The notes beneath the pieces were generated by a model. It had not been told where the DNA came from and searched no databases. It saw nothing but the letters and a program-made list of their open reading frames with translations. From the NCBI RefSeq assembly GCF_000014345.1, contig NC_009879.1:821501-885500 (forward strand): a DNA stretch of 64,000 bases. The letters run 5' to 3'. Below, piece after piece: positions 29,837-37,897 of the stretch. Within the stretch, counting starts at the first letter, position 1; the number at the start of each line of letters is the position of its first letter. The DNA is from Rickettsia canadensis str. McKiel. GTDB taxonomy: Bacteria; Pseudomonadota; Alphaproteobacteria; Rickettsiales; Rickettsiaceae. Position numbers and translations under genes: made by a program.

Positions 29837-30322
29837 CTAAAACCTTACCATGTAGTTACTGTTTTTCTTAGGATAGTAAAATTTAATTACATATACTAAA
29901 TCCCTTTCGTTACCCATCATAAGTTCTGTAGAAGCGATATCAAATTCATATGTTCTTTTATTAGTTATAATAGTCATATTTGTACGAATATCTTTTTCAA
30001 GCGGTTTTATAAATAATCTATTTGCCAGAGGAGTTATTTTCCATGCATAAGAATCCCCAAGAATTATATTTTTGATTTCTTCGTTTTTAGCAAATTCTAT
30101 ATGTGATTGAAAACCAAAATGCAACACTAACAAATAAACTTCATTTGGATTATATATATAAGTTTTTATCCTATTATCTTTAGTTATAGATAAATCATCT
30201 ACATAATAATTATTACTACTATTACTATATGGATCCTCTTCTATAAGAGGACATTTAGCTTGAGATATAAAACTACTAAATAATCCAAACACTAAAAAAC
30301 AAAATCTAACTATTGTCATCAT
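29837..30322 (-). CDS. virB9: Short VirB9 paralogue lacking the C-terminal domain
   Basis: 161 residues with a signal peptide (about 1-22, FCFLVFGLFSSFISQA). The N-terminal VirB9 domain is recognisable by comparison with the full-length copy at 32481: NEVYLLVLHFGFQSHIEFAK versus DDVFKFTGYYGYQASIELAR, and NMTIITNKRTYEFD versus NMTLITNKRTYFFE. It stops before the C-terminal CagX-type domain that contacts VirB7 and the outer membrane. No continuation is seen in the 136 bases downstream. Its start overlaps virB8 by 17 bases. It may modulate, rather than form, the core complex; this is inference. Confidence 0.88.
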   Translation of the reverse strand: MMTIVRFCFLVFGLFSSFISQAKCPLIEEDPYSNSSNNYYVDDLSITKDNRIKTYIYNPNEVYLLVLHFGFQSHIEFAKNEEIKNIILGDSYAWKITPLANRLFIKPLEKDIRTNMTIITNKRTYEFDIASTELMMGNERDLVYVIKFYYPKKNSNYMVRF

Positions 30323-31034
30323 CTACCCTATATCCGTTAACTTGGAATCCTACCGGATTTATATCAAGTTCTGAATCTGTTAATTGCATAGGTACATAAG
30401 CATAACTTACTACTGCTATTTTATTATAAACTAATTGGTTTCCTGATGTTTCATTTACGGAAAATCTAACTATATATTTATCTGCTGCGATTTTTGACCA
30501 TGATTTTATTACTAAAAATGTAGTATTATCTTCTTTATATTTTAAAATAGGATCAAAATCTTTATTTCTTATATAGCTAAGATAATTATAATAAACACTG
30601 CTTGTTGACAATAATCTTATTGTTGTACGAGCTAAAGTAGTAAAATCAACCGGATTATATGTTTCTCGTGCCGTTATATATTTCTTGATAAAATACCTTG
30701 TAAGAGACTCATCTGCTGTTAATACCGGTGATGACATAGGTTCTACCACCGAGGCACGTCCGGTATTACTATTAAGCTGAATAACAAAAGGATCAAACTG
30801 TTTAGATTTTACTACAAATGCTATTACTAAAGTTGATATAACCATAAAAATGGTTAGTATTATTATTAATATGATAAGTAAGTTACGTTGAACAATTAAC
30901 TTATCAGATCGCTCTTCATACCAATTCTGAGTAATTTTTAAAGGATTAGCCGATTTAATACTTTCTTGATTTTGTGTATCTCCAACACGTTGCGAGTTAT
31001 TACTTGATTTAAAGAAACCAAATATATTATTCAT
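30306..31034 (-). CDS. virB8: Type IV secretion protein VirB8 (minus-strand copy)
   Basis: A 242-residue bitopic inner-membrane protein: cytoplasmic N-terminus, one helix at about 51-76 and a periplasmic nuclear-transport-factor-2-like domain (WYEERSDKLIVQR before the helix; ESLTRYFIKKYITARETYNP after it). VirB8 nucleates assembly of the channel. It is 45 bases downstream of virB7 and overlaps the short virB9. A second, diverged virB8 is on the other strand at 31781. Confidence 0.95.
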   Translation of the reverse strand: MNNIFGFFKSSNNSQRVGDTQNQESIKSANPLKITQNWYEERSDKLIVQRNLLIILIIILTIFMVISTLVIAFVVKSKQFDPFVIQLNSNTGRASVVEPMSSPVLTADESLTRYFIKKYITARETYNPVDFTTLARTTIRLLSTSSVYYNYLSYIRNKDFDPILKYKEDNTTFLVIKSWSKIAADKYIVRFSVNETSGNQLVYNKIAVVSYAYVPMQLTDSELDINPVGFQVNGYRVDDDNS

Positions 31035-31079
31035 ATCAAAGGTATTTTATTAAATTGTTATTGTGTAAAACTATTGCGT

Positions 31080-31259
31080 TTATGCTATATTCACTGAATT
31101 AACTGGTCTTCTTATACAAGGATTTACGCTTAAACTCGATCGATCATCTATATCAGCAGAAACGCACGGACTTTTAATTTCATAAGGAGCTGAAGGGGTG
31201 CATGACAACAATTGAGCAAGCATAATTAATATTAATAAAAACTTTAATGATTTTAACAT
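31080..31259 (-). CDS. virB7: VirB7-like small lipoprotein
   Basis: A 59-residue gene directly upstream of virB8. The reading is MLKSLKFLLILIMLAQLLSC..., with a lipoprotein signal peptide ending in the lipobox LLSC (Cys20). The mature peptide starts TPSAPYEIKSPCVSADIDD and has two further cysteines. Size, lipobox and position before virB8 are those of VirB7, which anchors VirB9 in the outer membrane. It is below common length cut-offs. The 180-bp frame is free of stops. Identity is by position and signal rather than by a strong sequence motif. Confidence 0.82.
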   Translation of the reverse strand: MLKSLKFLLILIMLAQLLSCTPSAPYEIKSPCVSADIDDRSSLSVNPCIRRPVNSVNIA

Positions 31260-31780
31260 TCTAATTATACATTATTAAATTATCTTGTTACTGTTTTAAA
31301 ATTACCTTACTATACAACACTTCACAAGCATTTTTTAAAAAAATTTATTTATAAATATAAAAAAATATTAAAAAGATTGTAAACTAGTGCGAATATAGCA
31401 AATTATTCTCAAATGATTTGGAGAATTGGAATGTAAAATGAGGAGCAAACACACACAGCTATACTTATTTTATAGTTAAGCATGTAAGTTCCACGAAGTT
31501 TTGTAGAACCGATTCTGCAAAACAGCATGAGTATACAATAATAACTATAATCAATAATTATTATTGTATAATTTATTTATTTTCATTTTAAAGTTAAATA
31601 CAATTTGGTATTGTAACAATAATATAAACTTATTTTATATTTATATTATTAAATTAACAAATCATAATCATATTATAAATAATTATGATAGACTTAAAAC
31701 AAAATAAAATTAGCTATTAATCAATAATAAATGTGAATAGCAAGTTACTTTTGTAATTTGTTATTACCTATTTAGTAATT
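31260..31780. promoter_or_regulatory. Divergent spacer between the two virB gene sets
   Basis: About 520 very AT-rich bases separate virB7 (leftward) from virB8 (rightward), so promoters for both should lie here. I see no coding frame and cannot assign single -35/-10 boxes with confidence because of the base composition. A 13-bp perfect inverted repeat lies in the middle (31532-31570). Confidence 0.55.
31532..31570. repeat. Perfect inverted repeat in the virB divergent region
   Basis: TATACAATAATAA (31532-31544) and TTATTATTGTATA (31558-31570) are exact complements separated by 13 bases. It could be an operator, a transcript hairpin or a terminator; it lies about 210 bp before the plus-strand virB8 start and 270 bp before virB7. 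Confidence 0.7.
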
Positions 31781-32479
31781 ATGGACCCATTAACCAACGC
31801 AATACAAGAATATATCAAATCTGGTGAATATTTTATTGATGCAAGACAATGGTATAATTTTAAGTATATCTTACCGTTAAGTCATAGAAGTCTTCTACTT
31901 TTAATATGCACGGTTTTTACCTTATTATTGATCTTAATTTGTATAAATATCAATATATTGCTACCAATAAACGAAAAAGTAAGTTATTTAATAAAAGATG
32001 ATGCCGAGCAACAAGCTACCATTACTAATACTAAACATTCATCATTAGTAAACCCTTATATTGCCGTTGCAAATATTATGCTTCAGAATTATGTAAAACA
32101 ACGAGAAGAATATAATTATGATACATTAAAAGAACAATTTATCTTTATCAAAAATACTTCTACGAGTATTGTTTATATGCAATTTGCTAATCTTATGAAT
32201 ATAGATAACCCATTATCACCGGTCATAAGATATCAAAAATTATATAAACGCTCAATTAATATATTATCAATTAACAATATAAATGATAATAAGGCAGTTG
32301 TTACTTTTGAATCATTGGCAAAGAACAGTACAGGTGAAATCTTAGAAAATATGCTGTGGGAATCAAGGATAGGGTTTATAATGGATGCTATAGGTATAAA
32401 TATATCGCCAGATACAGCGTTTAATTTTACCATTACTAGTTATAAGCTAAAATTATTAAGGAATATAAATCAGAAATAA
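31781..32479 (+). CDS. virB8: Type IV secretion protein VirB8 (plus-strand copy)
   Basis: A 232-residue VirB8 paralogue: cytoplasmic N-terminus, membrane helix at about 37-58 (LLLLICTVFTLLLILICI) and periplasmic domain. It is strongly diverged from the minus-strand copy. It is followed after one base by the full-length virB9, forming a two-gene unit. Duplicate VirB8 and VirB9 are a known trait of the Rickettsiales rvh system. The order of numbering between the copies cannot be decided from this sequence. Confidence 0.88.
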   Translation: MDPLTNAIQEYIKSGEYFIDARQWYNFKYILPLSHRSLLLLICTVFTLLLILICININILLPINEKVSYLIKDDAEQQATITNTKHSSLVNPYIAVANIMLQNYVKQREEYNYDTLKEQFIFIKNTSTSIVYMQFANLMNIDNPLSPVIRYQKLYKRSINILSINNINDNKAVVTFESLAKNSTGEILENMLWESRIGFIMDAIGINISPDTAFNFTITSYKLKLLRNINQK

Positions 32480-32480
32480 T

Positions 32481-33233
32481 ATGCAGCAACTAATAATATT
32501 TTGTACTTTTATACTACTTACATTAGATGTATTGGCTCTTACTGTATCACGACCTTTAGGTCGAGACCCACGTCTAAGAGTTATGACTTATAACCCTGAT
32601 GATGTTTTTAAATTTACAGGATATTACGGCTATCAAGCCAGTATAGAACTAGCAAGAGATGAGGAAATAGTAAGTATTTCTATGGGAGATACTACTTCAT
32701 GGCAAATAGTGCCTGCCGGTCATAGGATTTTCATCAAACCGATGGAACCGGATGCTACTACTAATATGACTTTAATTACTAATAAACGGACTTACTTCTT
32801 TGAACTATATGCTGCAGAAACACTCGATATGCGTGACCCTGAAATGGTCTTTAACGTAAAGTTTCTTTATCCGGATGACGAAAATGACAATATGAGCGGT
32901 CATATGCAAACATTTTCTGCTTCCTTTGCAAGTCCTGATCTTACTCATCCTGAAAAATATAACTTTAATTACTATATTAGCGGCAGCGAAGAAATAGCTC
33001 CTATTAAAATTTTTGATGACGGTGAGTTTACCTATCTTCAATTTAGGGATAAAAACGCTGAAATTTCCGGTATTTTTGCTGTAGATGATTCACTTCGAGA
33101 ATCTTTAGTAAATTATCACCTTGCTCAAGATAATCCCAATATGGTAATTCTTGAACAGGTTTTTCCTAAGCTTGCTATACGTAAGGGTAAAAAAGTCACA
33201 TGCGTATTTAATCAGTCTTTCAAAGCATACTAG
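32481..33233 (+). CDS. virB9: Type IV secretion protein VirB9 (full length)
   Basis: A 250-residue periplasmic/outer-membrane core component. Signal peptide at about 1-19, N-terminal domain with PDDVFKFTGYYGYQASIELA and NMTLITNKRTYFF, a linker around 135-155, and the C-terminal CagX domain with IKIFDDGEFTYLQF and a final VTCVFNQSF. This copy holds the C-terminal half that the minus-strand copy lacks, so it is the one expected to pair with VirB7 and VirB10. The mnhC gene begins two bases after its stop. Confidence 0.95.
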   Translation: MQQLIIFCTFILLTLDVLALTVSRPLGRDPRLRVMTYNPDDVFKFTGYYGYQASIELARDEEIVSISMGDTTSWQIVPAGHRIFIKPMEPDATTNMTLITNKRTYFFELYAAETLDMRDPEMVFNVKFLYPDDENDNMSGHMQTFSASFASPDLTHPEKYNFNYYISGSEEIAPIKIFDDGEFTYLQFRDKNAEISGIFAVDDSLRESLVNYHLAQDNPNMVILEQVFPKLAIRKGKKVTCVFNQSFKAY

Positions 33234-33235
33234 TA

Positions 33236-33571
33236 ATGTCGCATTTAATATATTTCTTTGCCTTGATTTTACTAACTAATGGCTTATTTATAATGCTTAC
33301 AAGCCGTAATTATATTCATAAAATTATCGGGCTTGGGATCTTTCAAAGTTCGGTATTAGTATTTTATTTAAGTCTTGGAAAAATTAAAACAGGTGGTGCA
33401 CCTATTTTACAAGAGGGTATTACTACTTACACTAGTCCTTTGCCTCATGTATTAATGTTAACTGCTATAGTAGTTGGTTTTGCTACTCTTAGCGTAGCTT
33501 TAAGTTTAATATATCAAATTTATAAACATTTTGGTACAATATCAGAAAGTACAATTAATCTTGATAAATGA
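33236..33571 (+). CDS. mnhC: Mrp/Mnh-type cation/proton antiporter subunit C
   Basis: A 111-residue membrane protein with three predicted helices, homologous to NuoK. Landmarks: LTNGLFIMLTSRNYIHKIIG, GGAPILQEG and PLPHVLMLTAIVVGFATLSV; the last is the conserved MrpC segment DPLPQALVLTAIVIGFA. MrpC is one of seven subunits of a proton-driven Na/K efflux complex. It starts two bases after virB9 and is probably co-read from the same transcript. Confidence 0.93.
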   Translation: MSHLIYFFALILLTNGLFIMLTSRNYIHKIIGLGIFQSSVLVFYLSLGKIKTGGAPILQEGITTYTSPLPHVLMLTAIVVGFATLSVALSLIYQIYKHFGTISESTINLDK

Positions 33572-33584
33572 TTGTCTCAACTAT

Positions 33585-33672
33585 GTCATTCTTGCGGTCG
33601 TTGATTTCATTCCTTCAAACAAAAGCAGGAATGGCATCGGTTCCATGCAACAATGCCTTACAGGAATAACAT
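33585..33672. repeat. Repeat fragments between mnhC and mnhD
   Basis: Contains ACTATGTCATTCTTGCGG, GCAGGAATGGCATCGG and a tail CAACAATGCCTTACAGGAAT similar to the one at 23840. These are remnants of the dispersed palindromic repeats and split the mnhC-mnhD junction. Confidence 0.55.
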
Positions 33673-33703
33673 ATAGTATAATATAAGTTTTGAATAAAGT
33701 TCC

Positions 33704-34990
33704 ATGATCCTAGCTAACCATTTCCCTATCATACAAATATTACTTCCTTTATGCGGGGCTTTACTCTCAATAATATCTTTTCGCTTTACTACCTTTGCAC
33801 GAGTAATTACTACAGTTTATATTTTATCTAGCCTTTTGGTCAGTATTTATGGATATAGCATTATACAAAATATGGAACTATCTTATACAATGGGAGAATG
33901 GAGTTCAAAAATAGGCATAGAATATCGACTAAATTCGTTAAACCAAGCTATTATTATTTATCTTAATCTTGTCTTATTATTCTTTTTAGTTTTTTGTCAT
34001 AAGATTACTAATCAAACAATCTTAAAATACATTAACAACAATAGAAAATCTTTATTTTACGGTATATTATTATTTGCTCACACCGGCTATTTAGGAATGA
34101 TTGCTACTCACGATTTCTTTAATCTATATGTATTTATAGAGATTTCGGCACTTAGTAGCTATATCTTAATAGCACAAGGAGCTAATCCAAAATCTTTAAT
34201 TGGAGCTCTTGATTATTTAATCATGGGTAGTATCAGTGCAACTCTTATTATGATATCTATAGGATTTTTATTAAGCATTACGGGCAGCTTAAATATGTAC
34301 GATGTTGCAGCTTATTTACAAGAACATCATAATTCTCGTATAACTACTATAGCTATCGGTTTTTTCTTAATAGGTGCTATTTTAAAAACAACTTTATTCC
34401 CTATGCATTTTTGGATGATGAGAGCTTATAATAACACGGCTTCAGTTATTTTAGTATATTTAGCAGGGATTTCTACTATAATAGGAATATATATAATATA
34501 TAAATTTACTTATACTATTATAGGCTATGAGACAATTAAAACAGCTATTACAAATTTTATCAGACCTACCGCTTTAGCTACTCTTATTATAGCCCCGTAT
34601 TTTGCTTACCAGGCAAAAAACTTCAAGAATATTATCATTTATTCATGTTTTACTCAAATAGGTTATGTATTCCTATTATATGTTACTGGGGGTAGTATAA
34701 TACTTTTACCAAGTTTATTACTTGTAGATAGTATAAATAAAATAGCTCTTTTCTTGATAGATGCTTATAATGAAAGCTATAAAAGAAATCCTAACAAAGT
34801 TTTAATAATAATTGTTATTATTTGCAGCTGCGGCTTACCTATCAGCCCGTTATTTTTTATCAAAGTAAATATTCTTGAATTATTATTAACGCAAAATCTA
34901 CTATTAGATTTTGTTATAATTGTACTCAGCTCTGTAGAATCATTATTTTACCATTATAAAATGGTGAAAGTTATTTTTTGGAAGAATTAA
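33704..34990 (+). CDS. mnhD: Mrp/Mnh-type cation/proton antiporter subunit D
   Basis: A 428-residue polytopic protein of the NuoL/M/N proton-channel family, with about 12-14 helices. Conserved sites seen: the membrane Glu in NLYVFIEISALSSYIL and the Lys-plus-Pro-His segment ILKTTLFPMHFWMMRAYNNT. It is shorter than the usual 480-500 residues of MrpD, mainly at the C-terminus. It follows mnhC after a repeat-filled gap of about 130 bp. Assignment to D is based on order and motif; it might function as a general antiporter module. Confidence 0.88.
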   Translation: MILANHFPIIQILLPLCGALLSIISFRFTTFARVITTVYILSSLLVSIYGYSIIQNMELSYTMGEWSSKIGIEYRLNSLNQAIIIYLNLVLLFFLVFCHKITNQTILKYINNNRKSLFYGILLFAHTGYLGMIATHDFFNLYVFIEISALSSYILIAQGANPKSLIGALDYLIMGSISATLIMISIGFLLSITGSLNMYDVAAYLQEHHNSRITTIAIGFFLIGAILKTTLFPMHFWMMRAYNNTASVILVYLAGISTIIGIYIIYKFTYTIIGYETIKTAITNFIRPTALATLIIAPYFAYQAKNFKNIIIYSCFTQIGYVFLLYVTGGSIILLPSLLLVDSINKIALFLIDAYNESYKRNPNKVLIIIVIICSCGLPISPLFFIKVNILELLLTQNLLLDFVIIVLSSVESLFYHYKMVKVIFWKN

Positions 34991-35052
34991 TGAACCTTTG
35001 ACATTCTGGTACAATAGATCATAATTAACTAGACAATAGACCAGTTAATTAT

Positions 35053-35265
35053 ATGTATAATTCTATTACCACATTCGATACTCAAACTCATTGTTCTAAA
35101 TTATGAGATCGTGCTAGTAAAGGCAAAGAAATTCTAAAAAGTAGTGGCAAAATTGTTCAAATCAATACAGAATATAATATTGAAACTTCAAGAATAGCAG
35201 TAATCAGACTGCAAAAACTTGCTAAAGAAATTAATTTACAACCTTCTGCTTTTGAAGAGTGGTGA
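35053..35265 (+). pseudogene. Phd/VapB-type antitoxin, pseudogene
   Basis: MYNSITTFDTQTHCSKL, then a stop, then DRASKGKEILKSSGKIVQIN and later IAVIRLQKLAKEIN, ending FEEW-stop. The pattern resembles small antitoxins (a KLxDRASKG helix and a kinked GKIV strand), and it is followed five bases later by a VapC relic. The single in-frame TGA near codon 18 kills it. Confidence 0.6.
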
Positions 35266-35270
35266 TAGAA

Positions 35271-35690
35271 ATGAAAGTAAAAATGTCATCTTTTGTTTTA
35301 GGTTCCTCAGTAACTCTTGCATGGTTTATGCCTTTGAAACAGCAAATTTAGAAATATTAGATAAAACTGTAGCAGGAAAAGTAATTTTCCCTACTATTTG
35401 GTGGCTTGTGATATGCAATGTTTTATTGTATGCTAAACGTGCAAGGACATCTTGCAACAAAACAACGGCATCAAGCAATTTATACTCTAAAAGATATATA
35501 CATCAAAATTGATCAAATAACTTTAGAGCATGCTTGGTTTAAAACAATGGGCATACACAATACGAATTAACTCTTTATAACGCTAGCTATTTGGAATTAG
35601 CATTACATTATATGGAATACCTATAGCAACACTTGATAAATCCTTAAAGCGAGCAAGGCAATATTGTAGGAATTATCACGATTTAAACAC
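35271..35690 (+). pseudogene. VapC-type PIN-domain toxin, pseudogene
   Basis: Begins MKVKMSSFVLGSSVTLAWF, matching FVLDxSVTLAWFF with the catalytic Asp replaced by Gly. Further pieces in other frames: ETANLEILDKTVAG, VIFPTIWWLVICNVLLYAKR, TLKDIYIKIDQITLEHAW, YNASYLELALHYG and IATLDKSLKRARQYC. These are consecutive PIN-domain blocks. Several frameshifts. Inserted between mnhD and the next antiporter gene. Confidence 0.82.
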
Positions 35691-35704
35691 CTGGTTAGCT
35701 TATC

Positions 35705-37168
35705 ATGATCACACAATTTACTACTCCGAGTCTCTTAATCTTATCAACTTTGCTAGTTGGTGCATTAAATTTAACAAGTCCGTATGCAACTAGAAAAGAT
35801 AGTCTGATACGTAATTTCTTACTTATTATTATCGCTATTTTTTTCTTCGTTAATATTTTAATTATTGATTGGTTATTTTTAAAAGGTATTAGAGCAGGAT
35901 TTGAATTTAATATATTTGCTAATTATTCCATAGGTTTTCATCTTGAACCTTTAGGGCTTATATTCTTGAGCTTAATAGGCTTTTTATGGATTTGCGCTTT
36001 ACTTTACACTCAAAAATATCTTGCTATTAATAATATAGAACACTCTTCTAGATTCTTATTTTTCTTTAACTTAACTATTCTGATCGGAGTTTTAATTGCT
36101 TTATCTAGCAATTTATTCACGATGTTTATTTGCTATGAGCTTTTAACTATTTCTACTGCTTTTTTGGTAGGACATACCAAAAATAATATAGTACTTAGCG
36201 GGTTATACCAATATCTAAAAATTCTGATGATTTCTGCCACAATATTATTTTTACCGGCAGTGATAATTATTTATGCTAAAACCGGTAACGGAGATTTTAC
36301 AAGCAGTAGTCTAGTAGAAAATTATTTTTCTAAAAGGCAATCAATTATTTTATTATTAATGTTTATTTTTGGAATTGCCAAAAATGCAATTTTTCCAGTA
36401 CATTTGTGGCTTCCTGCCGCTATGGTTGCACATTACCCCATTAGTAGTTTACTACATGCTGTAATTGTGGTTAAAACCGGATTATTTTGTATTTACAAAA
36501 TCCTATTATATATATTCGGTTTATCATATTTACAAAGGGTATTTGCTGAGTTTAACTGGTTAATTTTTATACCGATAGTAAGCATATTTTACAGCTCAAT
36601 CAAGGCACTAGGCACGAATAATATCAAAAAAATACTTGCCTATTCTACTATAAATCAACTAAGCTTAGCATTGCTTAGTGCTTTCATGTTAACACCTAAA
36701 GCGCTTGGGGCTGCAATCTTACATTTAGTTTCACATTCTTTTACAAAAATCTGCTTATTTTATAGTATGGGAAGTATTTATAGTTTAAAGAAAACTGATC
36801 AAGTACAGGATTTACATGGTACATTCAAAGAATTTCCTTTAATTTCTTTTATTATATCTATCTCTTCATTATCACTAATCGGTATACCTATCTTTAGCGG
36901 ATTTATTAGCAAATTCTCAATATTACTTGCCGCAAGCGCACAGAATCAAATCATCGTTATGATTGTCGTAATAGCTAGTAGTATATTATCAAGCCTTTAC
37001 CTTCTTAAAATATTAAGCTCTATTTATAAACCTTCTTTGATAGAATCCAGAGTAACAACTATACTTCCATATTCCATGCGAATCAGCATAATAATCTGTG
37101 CTTTAGCTATCACATTATTTTACTTTATTCAAATCTTAATAAGAAAATTTTTAGCTTATATTACATAA
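35705..37168 (+). CDS. Mrp D-like/NuoM-like proton-conducting membrane protein (second)
   Basis: A 487-residue polytopic protein of the NuoL/M/N-MrpA/D family. The conserved Glu is in FTMFICYELLTISTAFLVG, and the proton-path Lys and Pro-His motif is in GIAKNAIFPVHLWLPAAMVAH followed by PISSLLHAVIVVKTG. A further Lys/His motif is at HSFTKICLFYSMGS. It lies in the same cluster and orientation as mnhC and mnhD. It could be a second D subunit or the MrpA-core homologue. No fault in the frame. Confidence 0.85.
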   Translation: MITQFTTPSLLILSTLLVGALNLTSPYATRKDSLIRNFLLIIIAIFFFVNILIIDWLFLKGIRAGFEFNIFANYSIGFHLEPLGLIFLSLIGFLWICALLYTQKYLAINNIEHSSRFLFFFNLTILIGVLIALSSNLFTMFICYELLTISTAFLVGHTKNNIVLSGLYQYLKILMISATILFLPAVIIIYAKTGNGDFTSSSLVENYFSKRQSIILLLMFIFGIAKNAIFPVHLWLPAAMVAHYPISSLLHAVIVVKTGLFCIYKILLYIFGLSYLQRVFAEFNWLIFIPIVSIFYSSIKALGTNNIKKILAYSTINQLSLALLSAFMLTPKALGAAILHLVSHSFTKICLFYSMGSIYSLKKTDQVQDLHGTFKEFPLISFIISISSLSLIGIPIFSGFISKFSILLAASAQNQIIVMIVVIASSILSSLYLLKILSSIYKPSLIESRVTTILPYSMRISIIICALAITLFYFIQILIRKFLAYIT

Positions 37169-37230
37169 AACATATTTACATAATTTATGTATAATCATAT
37201 AACATGTAAATATGGTAGTTATTTTTGAAT

Positions 37231-37521
37231 ATGGCACAAATTATTAGAGCAACAGAAGTTGTACGATCTTTTTCGGATATTATGAATAGAGTTTACTATA
37301 AAGGTGAGAGCTTTGACGTTCAAAAAGGTAATAATGTTGTAGCAAGAATTACGCCCACAGAAACCAAGCCTTCTATATACTAAAGTAAGGAACTTAGAGG
37401 AAGCCTTTAAAAATGGCTCCACCTTTGATCCTGAAGATGCTGATCAATTCTGAAAGATATTGAAGAAATAAGAAGCAAAACCAGAGTAGACATTAAAAAA
37501 TTATATCAAAAATGGGATTAA
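37231..37521 (+). pseudogene. Phd/YefM-type antitoxin with a frameshift
   Basis: An open start MAQIIRATEVVRSFSDIMNR, with VYYKGESFDVQKGNNVVARI, is the Phd fold: a DNA-binding N-terminus and the 'xGESFxVxKGxxxVARI' strand. The frame stops at 37383. The rest (VRNLEEAFKNGSTFDPEDAD and KDIEEIRSKTRVDIKKLYQK) continues in other frames and ends overlapping the toxin start by ten bases, as in intact pairs. The toxin-binding half is therefore no longer joined. Confidence 0.75.
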
Positions 37522-37889
37522 TAATTGATAACTCAATATTTATAGCTTTAGAACGAGGAAAAATCAATACTAAAGCTTGGTTAAATTATGATAAAGCTTT
37601 TATCAGTCCTATTACATTAATAGAATTGTTAATGGTAATTGATAGAGTAGATAACGACAATAGGCGTATAAAACATTTAGATTTTATAGAGTACGTAAAA
37701 AGCTTATTTATTATATTACCTTTTGGCATCAAAGAAGCATATACATACGCCCGCATTATTCATAATTTGTATGAAGCAAATATCGCTATTAGTACTCATA
37801 ATTTACTAATTGCTACAACGGCCATTACAAATAATTGTAAAAAACTTTCAAAGGATTCACGGGCTAGAAGTGTTAACAGTTTGTTCTAA
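37512..37889 (+). CDS. vapC: VapC-type PIN-domain protein, probably inactive
   Basis: 125 residues in the PIN fold. The N-terminal Asp is kept (LIIDNSIFIALERGK, Asp6) and so is the second acid (ITLIELL, Glu). The third position, normally GAHDLLIAATA, reads STHNLLIATTA, so the metal-binding Asp is Asn. The usual C-terminal TxNxxDF motif is replaced by KKLSKDSRARSVNSLF. VapC toxins are endoribonucleases; with one metal ligand lost this copy is likely inactive, which fits its broken antitoxin. It overlaps the antitoxin by ten bases and is nine bases before the next antiporter gene. Confidence 0.8.
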   Translation: MGLIIDNSIFIALERGKINTKAWLNYDKAFISPITLIELLMVIDRVDNDNRRIKHLDFIEYVKSLFIILPFGIKEAYTYARIIHNLYEANIAISTHNLLIATTAITNNCKKLSKDSRARSVNSLF

Positions 37890-37897
37890 AGATTAAA

